A stretch of DNA of 64,000 nucleotides. Source: Polaromonas jejuensis NBRC 106434. GTDB lineage: Bacteria; Pseudomonadota; Gammaproteobacteria; Burkholderiales; Burkholderiaceae_C. This document shows, in pieces, positions 16,785-24,219 of the stretch. Made by a program: the position numbers and the translations under genes. Where the stretch lies: contig NZ_BCYO01000004.1 in assembly GCF_001598235.1 (NCBI RefSeq), positions 124,001 to 188,000 on the forward strand, given 5' to 3'. Below the pieces are notes generated by a model. That model saw nothing but the letters and a program-made list of their open reading frames with translations, ran no database searches and was not told the origin of the DNA. The first letter of the stretch is position 1. Each line of letters starts with the position of its first letter.

Positions 16785-17957
16785 CTACTCGATGATCTGG
16801 AACTGGTCCAGGTACTCGGTCTTCATGGTGAGGCCCAGGCCCGGCTTGTTGTCGTCAAGCTGCAGGAAGCCGTTCTCGGCGACCGGCTCGCCGTCAAAGA
16901 TGTAATAGAACAGCTCGTTGCCCACTTCCACATCGAACATCGGGAAGTACTCGCTCATGGGCGAAGCCAGCGTGCTCATGGTCAAGTGGTAGTTGTGCAT
17001 CTGGCCGGCGTGCGGAATCACCGGCACGCTGTAGGCCTCGCACAGGGCATTGATCTTGTGCGCCGCCGTGATACCGCCGACGCGGTTGGTGTCGTACTGC
17101 ACCACCGACACGGCTTTTTTGTCGAGCAGCTGCTTGAAGCCGTAAAGCGAGAATTCGTGCTCGCCGCCCGAGATCGGGATGCTGGTGAGCTGATTCAGTT
17201 CGGCGTAGCCGTCGATGTCGTCGGCAATCACCGGTTCTTCGAGCCAGCGCGGCTGGAATTTTTCCAGTTTGGGCAGCATGCGCTTGGCATATTCCAGGTT
17301 CCAGCCCATGTAGCACTCGAGCATGAGGTCGTTGTCGTAGCCGATGACTTCGCGGATCGCCTCGACCGCCTTCAGGTTTTCCGCCACGCCCTTGGTGCCA
17401 TGCGCCGGGCCGTAGCCGAAACGCGACTTGAACATGGTGAAGCCCTGGTCCAGGTATTTCTGCGCTTCGTCCTGCATGGCCTTGATGTCGGTGCGGTAGA
17501 GCTTGGAGTAGTAGCAGGGGATTTTTTCCTTGGTGCGGCCACCCAGCAGCTTGAACACGGGCTTGTTCACCGACTTGCCCAGGATGTCCCAGATCGCCAG
17601 GTCAACCGCCGATATGGCGGCCATGGTCACGCCCTTGCGACCCCAGGCGTGCGTGGCGCGGTACATGCGCTGCCACAGGTATTCGTAGTCCCAGGGGTCC
17701 TGGCCCAGCACCAGCGGCGTGAGGTATTGGTCGATGATGGCTTTGGCGATGTGCGGCGCCAGCGCCACATTGCCCAGGCCGATGATGCCGTCGTCGGTTT
17801 CAATCTCCACCACCGTCCAGGCATGGAAACGGAAGGTGCTCATGGTTTCCTTGTTGGAATAGAGCAGGTCCATGGCGTTGGAGCAGAAATTGCCTTGCGG
17901 TGGAACGGTCTTGCCTTTCCACTCGAACACGCGTGCGCGAACTGATTTGATTTTCAT
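16785..17957 (-). CDS. Enolase-superfamily sugar-acid dehydratase (mandelate racemase subgroup)
   Basis: A 390-residue protein with the N-terminal capping domain and C-terminal barrel of the mandelate racemase subgroup. Putative Mg ligands are E214 (LMLECYMGW), E240 (RWLEEP) and E266 (SGGEHE). H316 (IPHAGQ) is the catalytic histidine, and K177 lies in FKSRFGYGP. This motif set is close to L-rhamnonate dehydratase and other acid-sugar dehydratases, for example the L-lyxonate type, which form a 2-keto-3-deoxy acid. The substrate is not decided by sequence. The product could feed the AraD-type dehydratase downstream. It is 46 bases from the pdxA-like gene. Confidence 0.87.
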   Translation of the reverse strand: MKIKSVRARVFEWKGKTVPPQGNFCSNAMDLLYSNKETMSTFRFHAWTVVEIETDDGIIGLGNVALAPHIAKAIIDQYLTPLVLGQDPWDYEYLWQRMYRATHAWGRKGVTMAAISAVDLAIWDILGKSVNKPVFKLLGGRTKEKIPCYYSKLYRTDIKAMQDEAQKYLDQGFTMFKSRFGYGPAHGTKGVAENLKAVEAIREVIGYDNDLMLECYMGWNLEYAKRMLPKLEKFQPRWLEEPVIADDIDGYAELNQLTSIPISGGEHEFSLYGFKQLLDKKAVSVVQYDTNRVGGITAAHKINALCEAYSVPVIPHAGQMHNYHLTMSTLASPMSEYFPMFDVEVGNELFYYIFDGEPVAENGFLQLDDNKPGLGLTMKTEYLDQFQIIE

Positions 17958-18002
17958 GATGACTCTTGGTGGGTAGTAAATGAAAGGTTGAAAGGGAGGC
18001 GC

Positions 18003-19040
18003 TTAAGCTGCGGGCGGTCGTCGGGCAGCACCCATGCGGCGGGCAATCTGGAAGGCATTGAAGGTGGCATTCACATCGGCCACGCCCTGGCCGGCAATGT
18101 CGTAAGCCGTGCCGTGGGCCGGGGTGGTGATGGGCACCGGCAGGCCGCCTTGCACCGTCACGCCCTTGGAAAAGCCCATGAGCTTGATGGCGATCTGGCC
18201 CTGGTCGTGGTACATGGTGACGATGGCCTGGTACTGGCCGTCACGCGCCTTCAGGAAGATGGTGTCGGCGGGGAAGGGGCCATCCACCGGAAAGCCGCTG
18301 GCGCGCAGTTCGCGCACGGCCGGCTCGATGATGTCGATCTCTTCGCGCCCGCAGACGCCGCCGTCACCGCCGTGCGGGTTGAAGGCCGCGACCGCGACTT
18401 TGGGGTGGGCGGTGCCGCTGGCCTGCAGCGACTGGTAGATCAAACGGGCTGCATCCACGATGCGTTCCTTGCTCAGCACGGACGCCGCATCCTTGAGCGG
18501 GATGTGCGATGACACGCGCGAGGTCCACAAGTCGCCCAGCGTGTTGAACTCGCAAAAATAGCCGGTCACGCCCAGGTACTCGGCAAAGTGGTGCAGCTCG
18601 TCTTCGTGCTTCAGGCCGCCCAGTTTCATGGCCTGTTTGTTGAGCGGTGCAAAACAGATGGCATCGACCTCGCCGCGTTTGGCGCCGTCCATGCAGAGGT
18701 CGAGCACCTGCAGCACCGACGCGCCGCAGGCCGCCTGCGCCTGGCTGCGCTGTACCTGCTCCGGGCCAATGGTGTCCACGGCGAGGAAGGCCGGCAGGTG
18801 CTGATCGGGGCGCGTGCGCACTTCGGCCAGGCTGGTGACGGGTTGCGTGGCCACGGTCTGCTTTGCCGTGGCCTGGCCGTCCTGCCAGAGCCAGGGGTCG
18901 CCCACCAGCACGATGTTGGCGCCGTCCGTGATGCCGGGCTGGCTCAGCAGCCGCGCGATCAGCTCGGGGCCAATGCCGGCGGCGTCGCCCAGTGTCAGGG
19001 CAATGACGGGTGTCTTTGTCGGTGTCTGTTGTTGGTTCAT
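18003..19040 (-). CDS. pdxA2: PdxA2-like 4-phospho-hydroxyacid dehydrogenase
   Basis: A 345-residue member of the PdxA family of NAD-dependent, metal-using beta-decarboxylating dehydrogenases. It has the start TLGDAAGIGPEL, a metal-binding His cluster at KHEDELHHF, and TMYHDQGQIAIKLM. Authentic PdxA acts in vitamin B6 synthesis. The catabolic PdxA2 branch oxidises 4-phospho-D-threonate or 4-phospho-erythronate. Placement among sugar-acid genes favours PdxA2, but the DUF1537 kinase usually paired with it is absent here. It is transcribed with the enolase-type dehydratase downstream, and five bases separate it from the Bug gene upstream. Confidence 0.8.
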   Translation of the reverse strand: MNQQQTPTKTPVIALTLGDAAGIGPELIARLLSQPGITDGANIVLVGDPWLWQDGQATAKQTVATQPVTSLAEVRTRPDQHLPAFLAVDTIGPEQVQRSQAQAACGASVLQVLDLCMDGAKRGEVDAICFAPLNKQAMKLGGLKHEDELHHFAEYLGVTGYFCEFNTLGDLWTSRVSSHIPLKDAASVLSKERIVDAARLIYQSLQASGTAHPKVAVAAFNPHGGDGGVCGREEIDIIEPAVRELRASGFPVDGPFPADTIFLKARDGQYQAIVTMYHDQGQIAIKLMGFSKGVTVQGGLPVPITTPAHGTAYDIAGQGVADVNATFNAFQIARRMGAARRPPAA

Positions 19041-19044
19041 GGGT

Positions 19045-20007
19045 TCAGTCCAGTTTGATGTTTTTCTTGGCGATCAGGTCGCCATAGCGTTTGTTTTCAG
19101 CCGCGTGAAACTGCGCAAACTGGGCCTGCGTCATGGGCGTAAGGTCGGCGCCTATGGCCCCCAGCCGGGCTTGCGTCTCAGGCATGGCCAGCACCTTGGA
19201 GACTTCGGCATAGACGCGGTCCTGCACCGCCTTGGGCGTCGAGGCCGGCATGTAAATGCCGTACCAGGCGCTCATTTCCACCCCTTTGAGGCCGGCTTCT
19301 GCCATGGTGGGCACATTGGGCAGTTGCGGATTGCGTTTGGCGCTGGCCACGGCCAGGGCCTTGATGCGGCCGTTCTTCACCTGGCCGATCACCGACGGCA
19401 TGGTGTCAAAACTCATTTGCACCTGGCCGCCGACCAGGTCGACCAGCGCCGGGCCGCTGCCGCGGTAGGGGATATGGGTGATGAAGACACCGGCCTTGTC
19501 CTTGAACAGCTCGGCCGCGATGTGCTGGGTGCTGCCGGCGCCACTGGTGGCGTAATTGAGCCTGCCGGGCTGGCTCTTGGCCAGCTGGATCAGCGACTGG
19601 ACCGAATCAGCCGGCACCGAGTTGTTGAGCACCAGTACATTGGGCACGGCGCCGACAAAGACCACGGGCACCAGGTCCTTGTTGTTGTCGTAGCCGAGCT
19701 TGAGCAGATGCGGCGCAATCGCGTGCGCGGTGGAGACGCCCATCACCATGGTGTGGCCATCGGTGGCCTTGGCCGTCAGATCGGCGGCCAGCGTGTTGGA
19801 CGCGCCCGGGCGGTTTTCCACCACCACCGGCTGTTTGAGCAGCGGGCCCAGCCGGTCGGCCACGGCACGGGCCATGGCGTCGGTGCCGCCGCCGGGGGCC
19901 GAGCCGACCAGGATGCGCACCGGCTTGGTCGGCCATTCCTGGGCAAAGGCATGGGTTTGGCTGGCCAGCGCGCAGGCGGCCAGCAGCAGGGCGGGGAAGA
20001 GTTTCAT
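19045..20007 (-). CDS. Bug-family (TctC-type) periplasmic binding protein
   Basis: A 320-residue extracytoplasmic receptor with a signal peptide ending near AFAQ. It has the Bug signatures WPTKPVRILVGSAPGGGTD, VVVENRPGASN and LNYATSGAGSTQHI. Such receptors bind carboxylates or other small organic acids, and burkholderial genomes carry hundreds without matching TctAB membrane genes, as here. Being first in the minus-strand cluster, it is probably the capture protein or sensor for the sugar acid. Upstream is the TGATAA-N7-TTATCA palindrome at 20095-20113, shared with a truncated LysR gene reading the other way. Confidence 0.93.
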   Translation of the reverse strand: MKLFPALLLAACALASQTHAFAQEWPTKPVRILVGSAPGGGTDAMARAVADRLGPLLKQPVVVENRPGASNTLAADLTAKATDGHTMVMGVSTAHAIAPHLLKLGYDNNKDLVPVVFVGAVPNVLVLNNSVPADSVQSLIQLAKSQPGRLNYATSGAGSTQHIAAELFKDKAGVFITHIPYRGSGPALVDLVGGQVQMSFDTMPSVIGQVKNGRIKALAVASAKRNPQLPNVPTMAEAGLKGVEMSAWYGIYMPASTPKAVQDRVYAEVSKVLAMPETQARLGAIGADLTPMTQAQFAQFHAAENKRYGDLIAKKNIKLD

Positions 20008-20094
20008 GATTTGTCTCCGGCTCTCTTGTTGTGAACTAATGCCTTGATGGTAGGGACGGTAACTGTTAACGTAAATTCAAAATATATGATTGTT

Positions 20095-20113
20095 TGATAA
20101 TCATTGGTTATCA
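20095..20113. promoter_or_regulatory. LysR-type operator palindrome (copy 1)
   Basis: TGATAA-TCATTGG-TTATCA is a perfect 6-bp inverted repeat with a 7-base spacer, lying between the divergent Bug gene and the LysR fragment. The same arms, and about 25 bases of flanking sequence, recur at 21577-21595 before the second LysR gene. Only the spacer differs. Confidence 0.65.
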
Positions 20114-20170
20114 GTTTCGGTGCCCGGAAATTGACCTGCCGAATGTCTGCATCCACCCTGGGCGTCCGCC

Positions 20171-20407
20171 ATGAACACCCCCAACCCGATTTCCCAATTG
20201 CTCAACCGCCTGCGCATCCGGCAGGTGGCCTTAATTAATGTTGGCTGTGGGGTGCACGGTACTCTGCGCAAGGCGCCCGCCGAGCTGGGCATGACGCAAC
20301 TGGCGGCTGCCAAGATGATCCAGGCGCTGGAGTCAGCCCTCGGCCAGCGCCTGTTTGAACGGGTCGGGGCGGGCCCGCGCGCGGCCCGTAGTCCAACGCC
20401 GCGATGA
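20171..20407 (+). pseudogene. Truncated LysR-type regulator (helix-turn-helix end only)
   Basis: The frame encodes the first ~67 residues of a LysR regulator that closely matches the N-terminus of the intact gene at 21641. Shared segments are QLLNRLR, RQVALI, HGTLRK, AELGMTQ and ESALGQRLFERVG. After base ~20372 the similarity stops and the frame ends ten residues later. The whole effector-binding domain is missing, and the recognition helix has substitutions (for example LAAAK for PAATK). It is therefore a dead copy of a regulator that probably once controlled the adjacent Bug/sugar-acid genes. Confidence 0.8.
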
Positions 20408-20470
20408 GCTTGTCCGCAGCCGGGTGAGCCATCGCGCGGCGGGTGGTGGTGAAGAGGAGGCAACTGCCTG

Positions 20471-21478
20471 TCAGTTTTTCAGTTGCAGCTTCGGGATCAG
20501 CTGTTTGAAAGAGGCGTTGTCGCGCTCCATGGTGGTGCGGAAAGCGGCGGCGTCGGCATAGGCCCAGCCCAGGTTGGCCTTGGCCAGCGTCTCGCGAAAT
20601 GCAGGGTCGTTCGCTGCCTGGCGGCTGACGTCGCGCAGCAAATCGATCACCTCGCTCGGCGTATTCTTCGGCGCGGCCAGACCCCGCCAGACTTCCACTT
20701 TCAGATCGATGCCGCTTTCCTTCAGAGTGGGCACCTTTTCAAACACGCCGCCCCAGCGCTGGTCGGACATGATGGCCAGCGTCTTGAGCTTGCCGGCCGC
20801 CACATACTGCGATACCTCTCCCGGGCTGACGGCCAAGGCATCTATATGGCCGCCAAGCAGCGAGATCACCGCCGGGGCCGCACCGGAAAATGGCACATTG
20901 CTGAATTTGACCTGGGCCTTGTCTTCCAGCGAGGCCGCGGCCAGATGCCAGATCGAGCCCTGGCCCCCATTGCCCACCTTGACCTCGCCGGGATTTTTGC
21001 GGGCGTAGGCCAGGAACTCACCAATCGTGTTCCAGGGCGCATTGGCCGACACCGTGATGGCAGAGGGGTCGGCGTTCAGGCGGGCGATGGGTGTGAAATC
21101 GTCGATCGAAAACCTGACGTTGTTGATATACGGCACGATGGTCAGTTCCGAAATCAGGATGGCGAGCTTGTATCCGTCGGGCTTAGCGCTGGCGACGTCG
21201 CCCATGCCGATGGCGCCACTGGCCCCCGGCTTGTTGATCACGGTGAGCGGCTGCTGCGGCAGGTACTTGCGCGCGGCCTCGGCAAAGGCTCTTCCGACCA
21301 CATCGGTGCCGCCTCCGGCCGTGACGGGAACAATGATCTCGATCGGCCGCGAGGGGTAGGTTTGCGCGGCGGCGGGCAAGGACATCGCTGCAAGCAGGAT
21401 GCACCAGACTGGCAGGAATGCTGCGATTCTTGAGCCGAGGCTGCGGGCCTGCGTGGCGCGACGGTGATACGGTTTCAT
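20471..21478 (-). CDS. Bug-family (TctC-type) periplasmic binding protein
   Basis: A 335-residue receptor with a long signal region (an Arg-rich start, hydrophobic FLPVWCILLAAMSLPAAAQ, then TYPSRPIEIIVPV). Bug motifs include TAGGGTDVVGRAF, TVINKPGASGAIG and VGNGGQGSIWHLAAASLE. It is only moderately similar to the Bug protein at 19045-20007, so it is not a recent copy even though promoter and regulator look duplicated. No transporter membrane genes are adjacent. It faces away from the intact LysR gene across a shared promoter. Confidence 0.93.
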   Translation of the reverse strand: MKPYHRRATQARSLGSRIAAFLPVWCILLAAMSLPAAAQTYPSRPIEIIVPVTAGGGTDVVGRAFAEAARKYLPQQPLTVINKPGASGAIGMGDVASAKPDGYKLAILISELTIVPYINNVRFSIDDFTPIARLNADPSAITVSANAPWNTIGEFLAYARKNPGEVKVGNGGQGSIWHLAAASLEDKAQVKFSNVPFSGAAPAVISLLGGHIDALAVSPGEVSQYVAAGKLKTLAIMSDQRWGGVFEKVPTLKESGIDLKVEVWRGLAAPKNTPSEVIDLLRDVSRQAANDPAFRETLAKANLGWAYADAAAFRTTMERDNASFKQLIPKLQLKN

Positions 21479-21576
21479 GGGTTTGTCTCCAGCTGTTATT
21501 AAATGAAGGGTGAACTTGGGAATGCCTGATGGTGAGGACTCAGATTGGTCACGTAAATTGAAAATGCATGATTGTT

Positions 21577-21595
21577 TGATAATCTGCAGTTATCA
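21577..21595. promoter_or_regulatory. LysR-type operator palindrome (copy 2)
   Basis: TGATAA-TCTGCAG-TTATCA has the same arms and spacing as the palindrome at 20095-20113. It lies between the divergent Bug (20471-21478) and LysR (21641) genes, the usual place for a LysR site. It includes part of a spurious upstream extension of the LysR frame, which argues for the later ATG. Confidence 0.65.
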
Positions 21596-21640
21596 ATGAA
21601 ATCCCACGTCATTTACCCATCGCTTGCGTTCGCCCCCGCC

Positions 21641-22594
21641 ATGAGCAACCCCAATCCCAATCCCAATACCATTCCCCAATTGCTTAACCGTCTGCGCATG
21701 CGCCAGGTGGCTCTGATCCTGGCGGTGGGTGAGCACGGCACCTTGCGCAAGGCCTCGGCCGAGTTGGGCATGACGCAGCCGGCGGCCACCAAAATGATTC
21801 AGGAACTGGAGTCGGCGCTGGGCCAGCGCCTGTTTGAGCGGGTCGGGCGCGGGCAGAAGCTCACCGCAGCGGGCAGCAGCGTGCTGGGCTACTTTCGCGG
21901 CATGCGTGGCTCGATGGAGTCGATGACGCGCGAGCTGGCCGAGCTGCAGCTGGGCAGTTCCGGGCGGCTCTCGGTGGGCACCATCATGGCACCGTCGCCG
22001 ACCTTGCTGACCAACGCCATCATTGCGCTCAAGCAGGCCTACCCCTTGCTGTCGATTGACATCACGATGGACACCAGCGACCGCTTGCTGGAGCTGCTGC
22101 GCGAGGGCGAGCTGGACGTAGCGATTGGCCGTATGCGTGATGAACACAGGCAGGACTACAGCTTTACCGCGCTGGAGAACGAGGCGCTCTCGGTGGTGGT
22201 AGGCGTGCACCACCCGCTGGGCAGCAAGAAATCGGTACCGTTCATCAGCCTGCAGGGCTACCCCTGGATCTTGCAGCCCACCGGCAGCCCGATGCGCGAG
22301 GTGCTGGACCAGGAGTTCCGCATGCTGCAGATGCCGGCGCCCAGGGGCCTGATCGAAACGGCCTCCATCCTGACCACAACCGACCTGATCGACAAGACGG
22401 ACATGATCGCGGTCATGCCCGAATCAATTGCGGGCACCTATGCCCAACACGGCCTGCTCAAGGTCTTGCCCTGCGATATCCGGCACAAGATGGAGTCGTT
22501 TGGCTCCATCACCCGCAAGGACCGGCCGCTGAGCGAGGCGGCGCAGTTTTTCCTCTCGGCGCTGCACCGGAGCGAGCCTTCATCGCCGCGCTGA
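21641..22594 (+). CDS. LysR-family transcriptional regulator
   Basis: A 317-residue regulator with an N-terminal winged helix-turn-helix (LLNRLRMRQVALILAVGEHG, then AELGMTQPAATKMIQELE) and a C-terminal periplasmic-binding-fold effector domain. In GbpR/CbsB-type LysR proteins this domain senses sugars or organic acids. I chose the ATG at 21641 because the truncated sister gene aligns from the equivalent ATG. The open frame further upstream runs through the operator palindrome. It is divergent from a Bug gene, the classic LysR arrangement, and may also control the sugar-acid cluster, whose promoter carries the same palindrome. Confidence 0.93.
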   Translation: MSNPNPNPNTIPQLLNRLRMRQVALILAVGEHGTLRKASAELGMTQPAATKMIQELESALGQRLFERVGRGQKLTAAGSSVLGYFRGMRGSMESMTRELAELQLGSSGRLSVGTIMAPSPTLLTNAIIALKQAYPLLSIDITMDTSDRLLELLREGELDVAIGRMRDEHRQDYSFTALENEALSVVVGVHHPLGSKKSVPFISLQGYPWILQPTGSPMREVLDQEFRMLQMPAPRGLIETASILTTTDLIDKTDMIAVMPESIAGTYAQHGLLKVLPCDIRHKMESFGSITRKDRPLSEAAQFFLSALHRSEPSSPR

Positions 22595-22609
22595 TGAAGG
22601 CTTGCAGGC

Positions 22610-22657
22610 GCTATTGTTTTGATAGCTACTAGCGACCGTCCCTTGCGGGCTGGCAGC
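22610..22657. repeat. GCTAT...ATAGC intergenic hairpin repeat
   Basis: GCTAT-TGTTTTG-ATAGC is followed by a second potential stem around CCCTTGCGGG. It lies just after the LysR stop and is one of several copies in the window. Confidence 0.6.
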
Positions 22658-22737
22658 CAGTTTCATTTGAGAAGCTCGGGGGCTGCGAGCTAATCTCGGT
22701 TGGACATTTTTAGCCAGACAGGCCTTTAGCCCAATCA

Positions 22738-22784
22738 GTACGGGTGCAGTGTGCTATCAAAATAATAGCGTACTGCGCCCGTAC
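22738..22784. terminator. Long bidirectional hairpin between converging genes
   Basis: A 20-base left arm starting GTACGGGTGCAGT pairs with a right arm ending ACTGCGCCCGTAC. The pairing continues through GCTAT / ATAGC to the loop CAAAATA; the few mismatches are G-U wobbles in RNA. It lies between the 3' ends of the LysR gene and the efflux channel gene, so it probably acts as a shared terminator. It is built on the GCTAT...ATAGC repeat. Confidence 0.6.
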
Positions 22785-22791
22785 CGCCACT

Positions 22792-24219
22792 TTACTTGCC
22801 GGGCTGCCAGCCGCCGCCCAGCGACTGGATCAAGGCCACGGCGGTGGTTTGGCGGTCGGCCATGGCCTGCACCAGCGCGCGGCGTGCGCTCAGCGCGGTG
22901 GCCTGGGCGGTGATGACCTCGGTGTAGCTGACCTGGCCGCTGCGGTAGCGGTTGAGCACCTGCTGCTCCACCTGGTCGGCGGCCAGCGAGGCCTGGCGGC
23001 GCAAGTCCTGCTGGGTCAGCAGCACGCGGGTGGCGGCCAGCTGGTCTTCGGCCGCCTGAAAGGCGGCGAGCACGGTTTGCCGGTAGCGCGCCACCGCCTG
23101 CGCGTGCGCGGCCTCGCTGCCTTCCACGCGAGCGCCGGTGGCGCCGGCGTTGAAAAGCACCTGCACGGCCGACAGGCCGATCGACCAGACGCTGCTGGAG
23201 GCACTGAACAGGTCGGCCACACGGCTGGCGCCGAAACCATAAGACGCGCTCAAGGCGAGGCTGGGGTAGTAGGCGCTTTTGGCGATGCCGATCTGCTCGT
23301 TGGCCGCGGCGACGCGGCGCTCGGCGGCGGCAATGTCCGGCCGGCGCTGCAGCAGCGTGGAGGGCAGGCCGACGGGAACTTCGGGCACCACGGGGTTCCA
23401 GGCCGCCGGCGCCAGCGAGAAATTGCCGGGCGCCTCGCCGGTCAGCACGGCGATGGCGTGTTCGAGCTGGGCGCGCTGGCGCACCAGCCCGGCCTCGTCG
23501 GCCTGCGCATTGGCCAGCTGCGTCTGGGCCTGCAGCACGTCGGTTTTGGCGGCGATGCCGGCGGCATAGCGGTTTTGCGTGATCTCCAGGGTGCGCTGGT
23601 AACCTGCAATGGTGCTTTCGAGCAGCGCCTTTTGTGCATCGGTCTGGCGCAGCGACAGGTAGTTGGCCGCCAACTCGCCCTGGGCCGACAGCCTGGCCGA
23701 GGCCAGGTCGGCCGCGCTGGCCTGGGCGCCGGCCGTGGCGCTGTCGACTGCGTGGCCCAGCCGGCCCCAGACATCGGGCTCCCAGCTGCCGCCTATGCTG
23801 AGCTGGTAGTTGTTGCCGATGCGCCCGCCCGTGCTGGCGCCGCCGCTGCGCGAACGGCTGGCGCCGCCGTCAAGCGTGACCGAAGGAAAGAGCGAGGCCC
23901 GCTGCTCGCGCACCAGAGCGCGCGCCTGGGCATAGGCGGCCACGGCGGCGGCCACGTTCTGGTTGGACACCTCCACGCGAGATGCGAGCTGGTCAAGCAC
24001 CGGATCGCCAAACAGCGACCACCACGGGCCGCGCTCCAGCGCGTCTGCGGGCGCGGCGGGCACCCAACCTGCGGCCTCTTTGAAGGTGCTGACATCGGTC
24101 GTGGCCGGGCGCTGGTAGGCAGGGCCGACGGCGCAGCCTGTGACGGACAAGACCAGCAGGGTCAGCGCTGCAGCGCTGAAAAGGGAAGGGGCGGAACTTG
24201 GGCGCATGGCTTGACTCAT
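22792..24219 (-). CDS. RND efflux outer-membrane lipoprotein (OprM/NodT family)
   Basis: A 475-residue TolC-like channel protein. The lipobox LSVTGC places the acylated cysteine at residue 29, followed by AVGPAYQRP, the usual mature start of the family. Two repeats of an alpha-helical/beta-strand unit follow, including LRQTDAQKALLESTIAGYQRTLEITQNRYAAG and its counterpart near the C-terminus. It provides the exit duct for the two RND pumps upstream. Its ATG overlaps the mdtC-type stop by four bases (ATGA), so the four efflux genes form one operon. Confidence 0.93.
   Translation of the reverse strand: MSQAMRPSSAPSLFSAAALTLLVLSVTGCAVGPAYQRPATTDVSTFKEAAGWVPAAPADALERGPWWSLFGDPVLDQLASRVEVSNQNVAAAVAAYAQARALVREQRASLFPSVTLDGGASRSRSGGASTGGRIGNNYQLSIGGSWEPDVWGRLGHAVDSATAGAQASAADLASARLSAQGELAANYLSLRQTDAQKALLESTIAGYQRTLEITQNRYAAGIAAKTDVLQAQTQLANAQADEAGLVRQRAQLEHAIAVLTGEAPGNFSLAPAAWNPVVPEVPVGLPSTLLQRRPDIAAAERRVAAANEQIGIAKSAYYPSLALSASYGFGASRVADLFSASSSVWSIGLSAVQVLFNAGATGARVEGSEAAHAQAVARYRQTVLAAFQAAEDQLAATRVLLTQQDLRRQASLAADQVEQQVLNRYRSGQVSYTEVITAQATALSARRALVQAMADRQTTAVALIQSLGGGWQPGK

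Noticed and set aside
16587..17945. A 452-codon plus-strand frame opposite the enolase-type dehydratase
   Set aside because: The minus-strand gene has all catalytic residues; the plus frame has none and is biased to Val, His and Gln.
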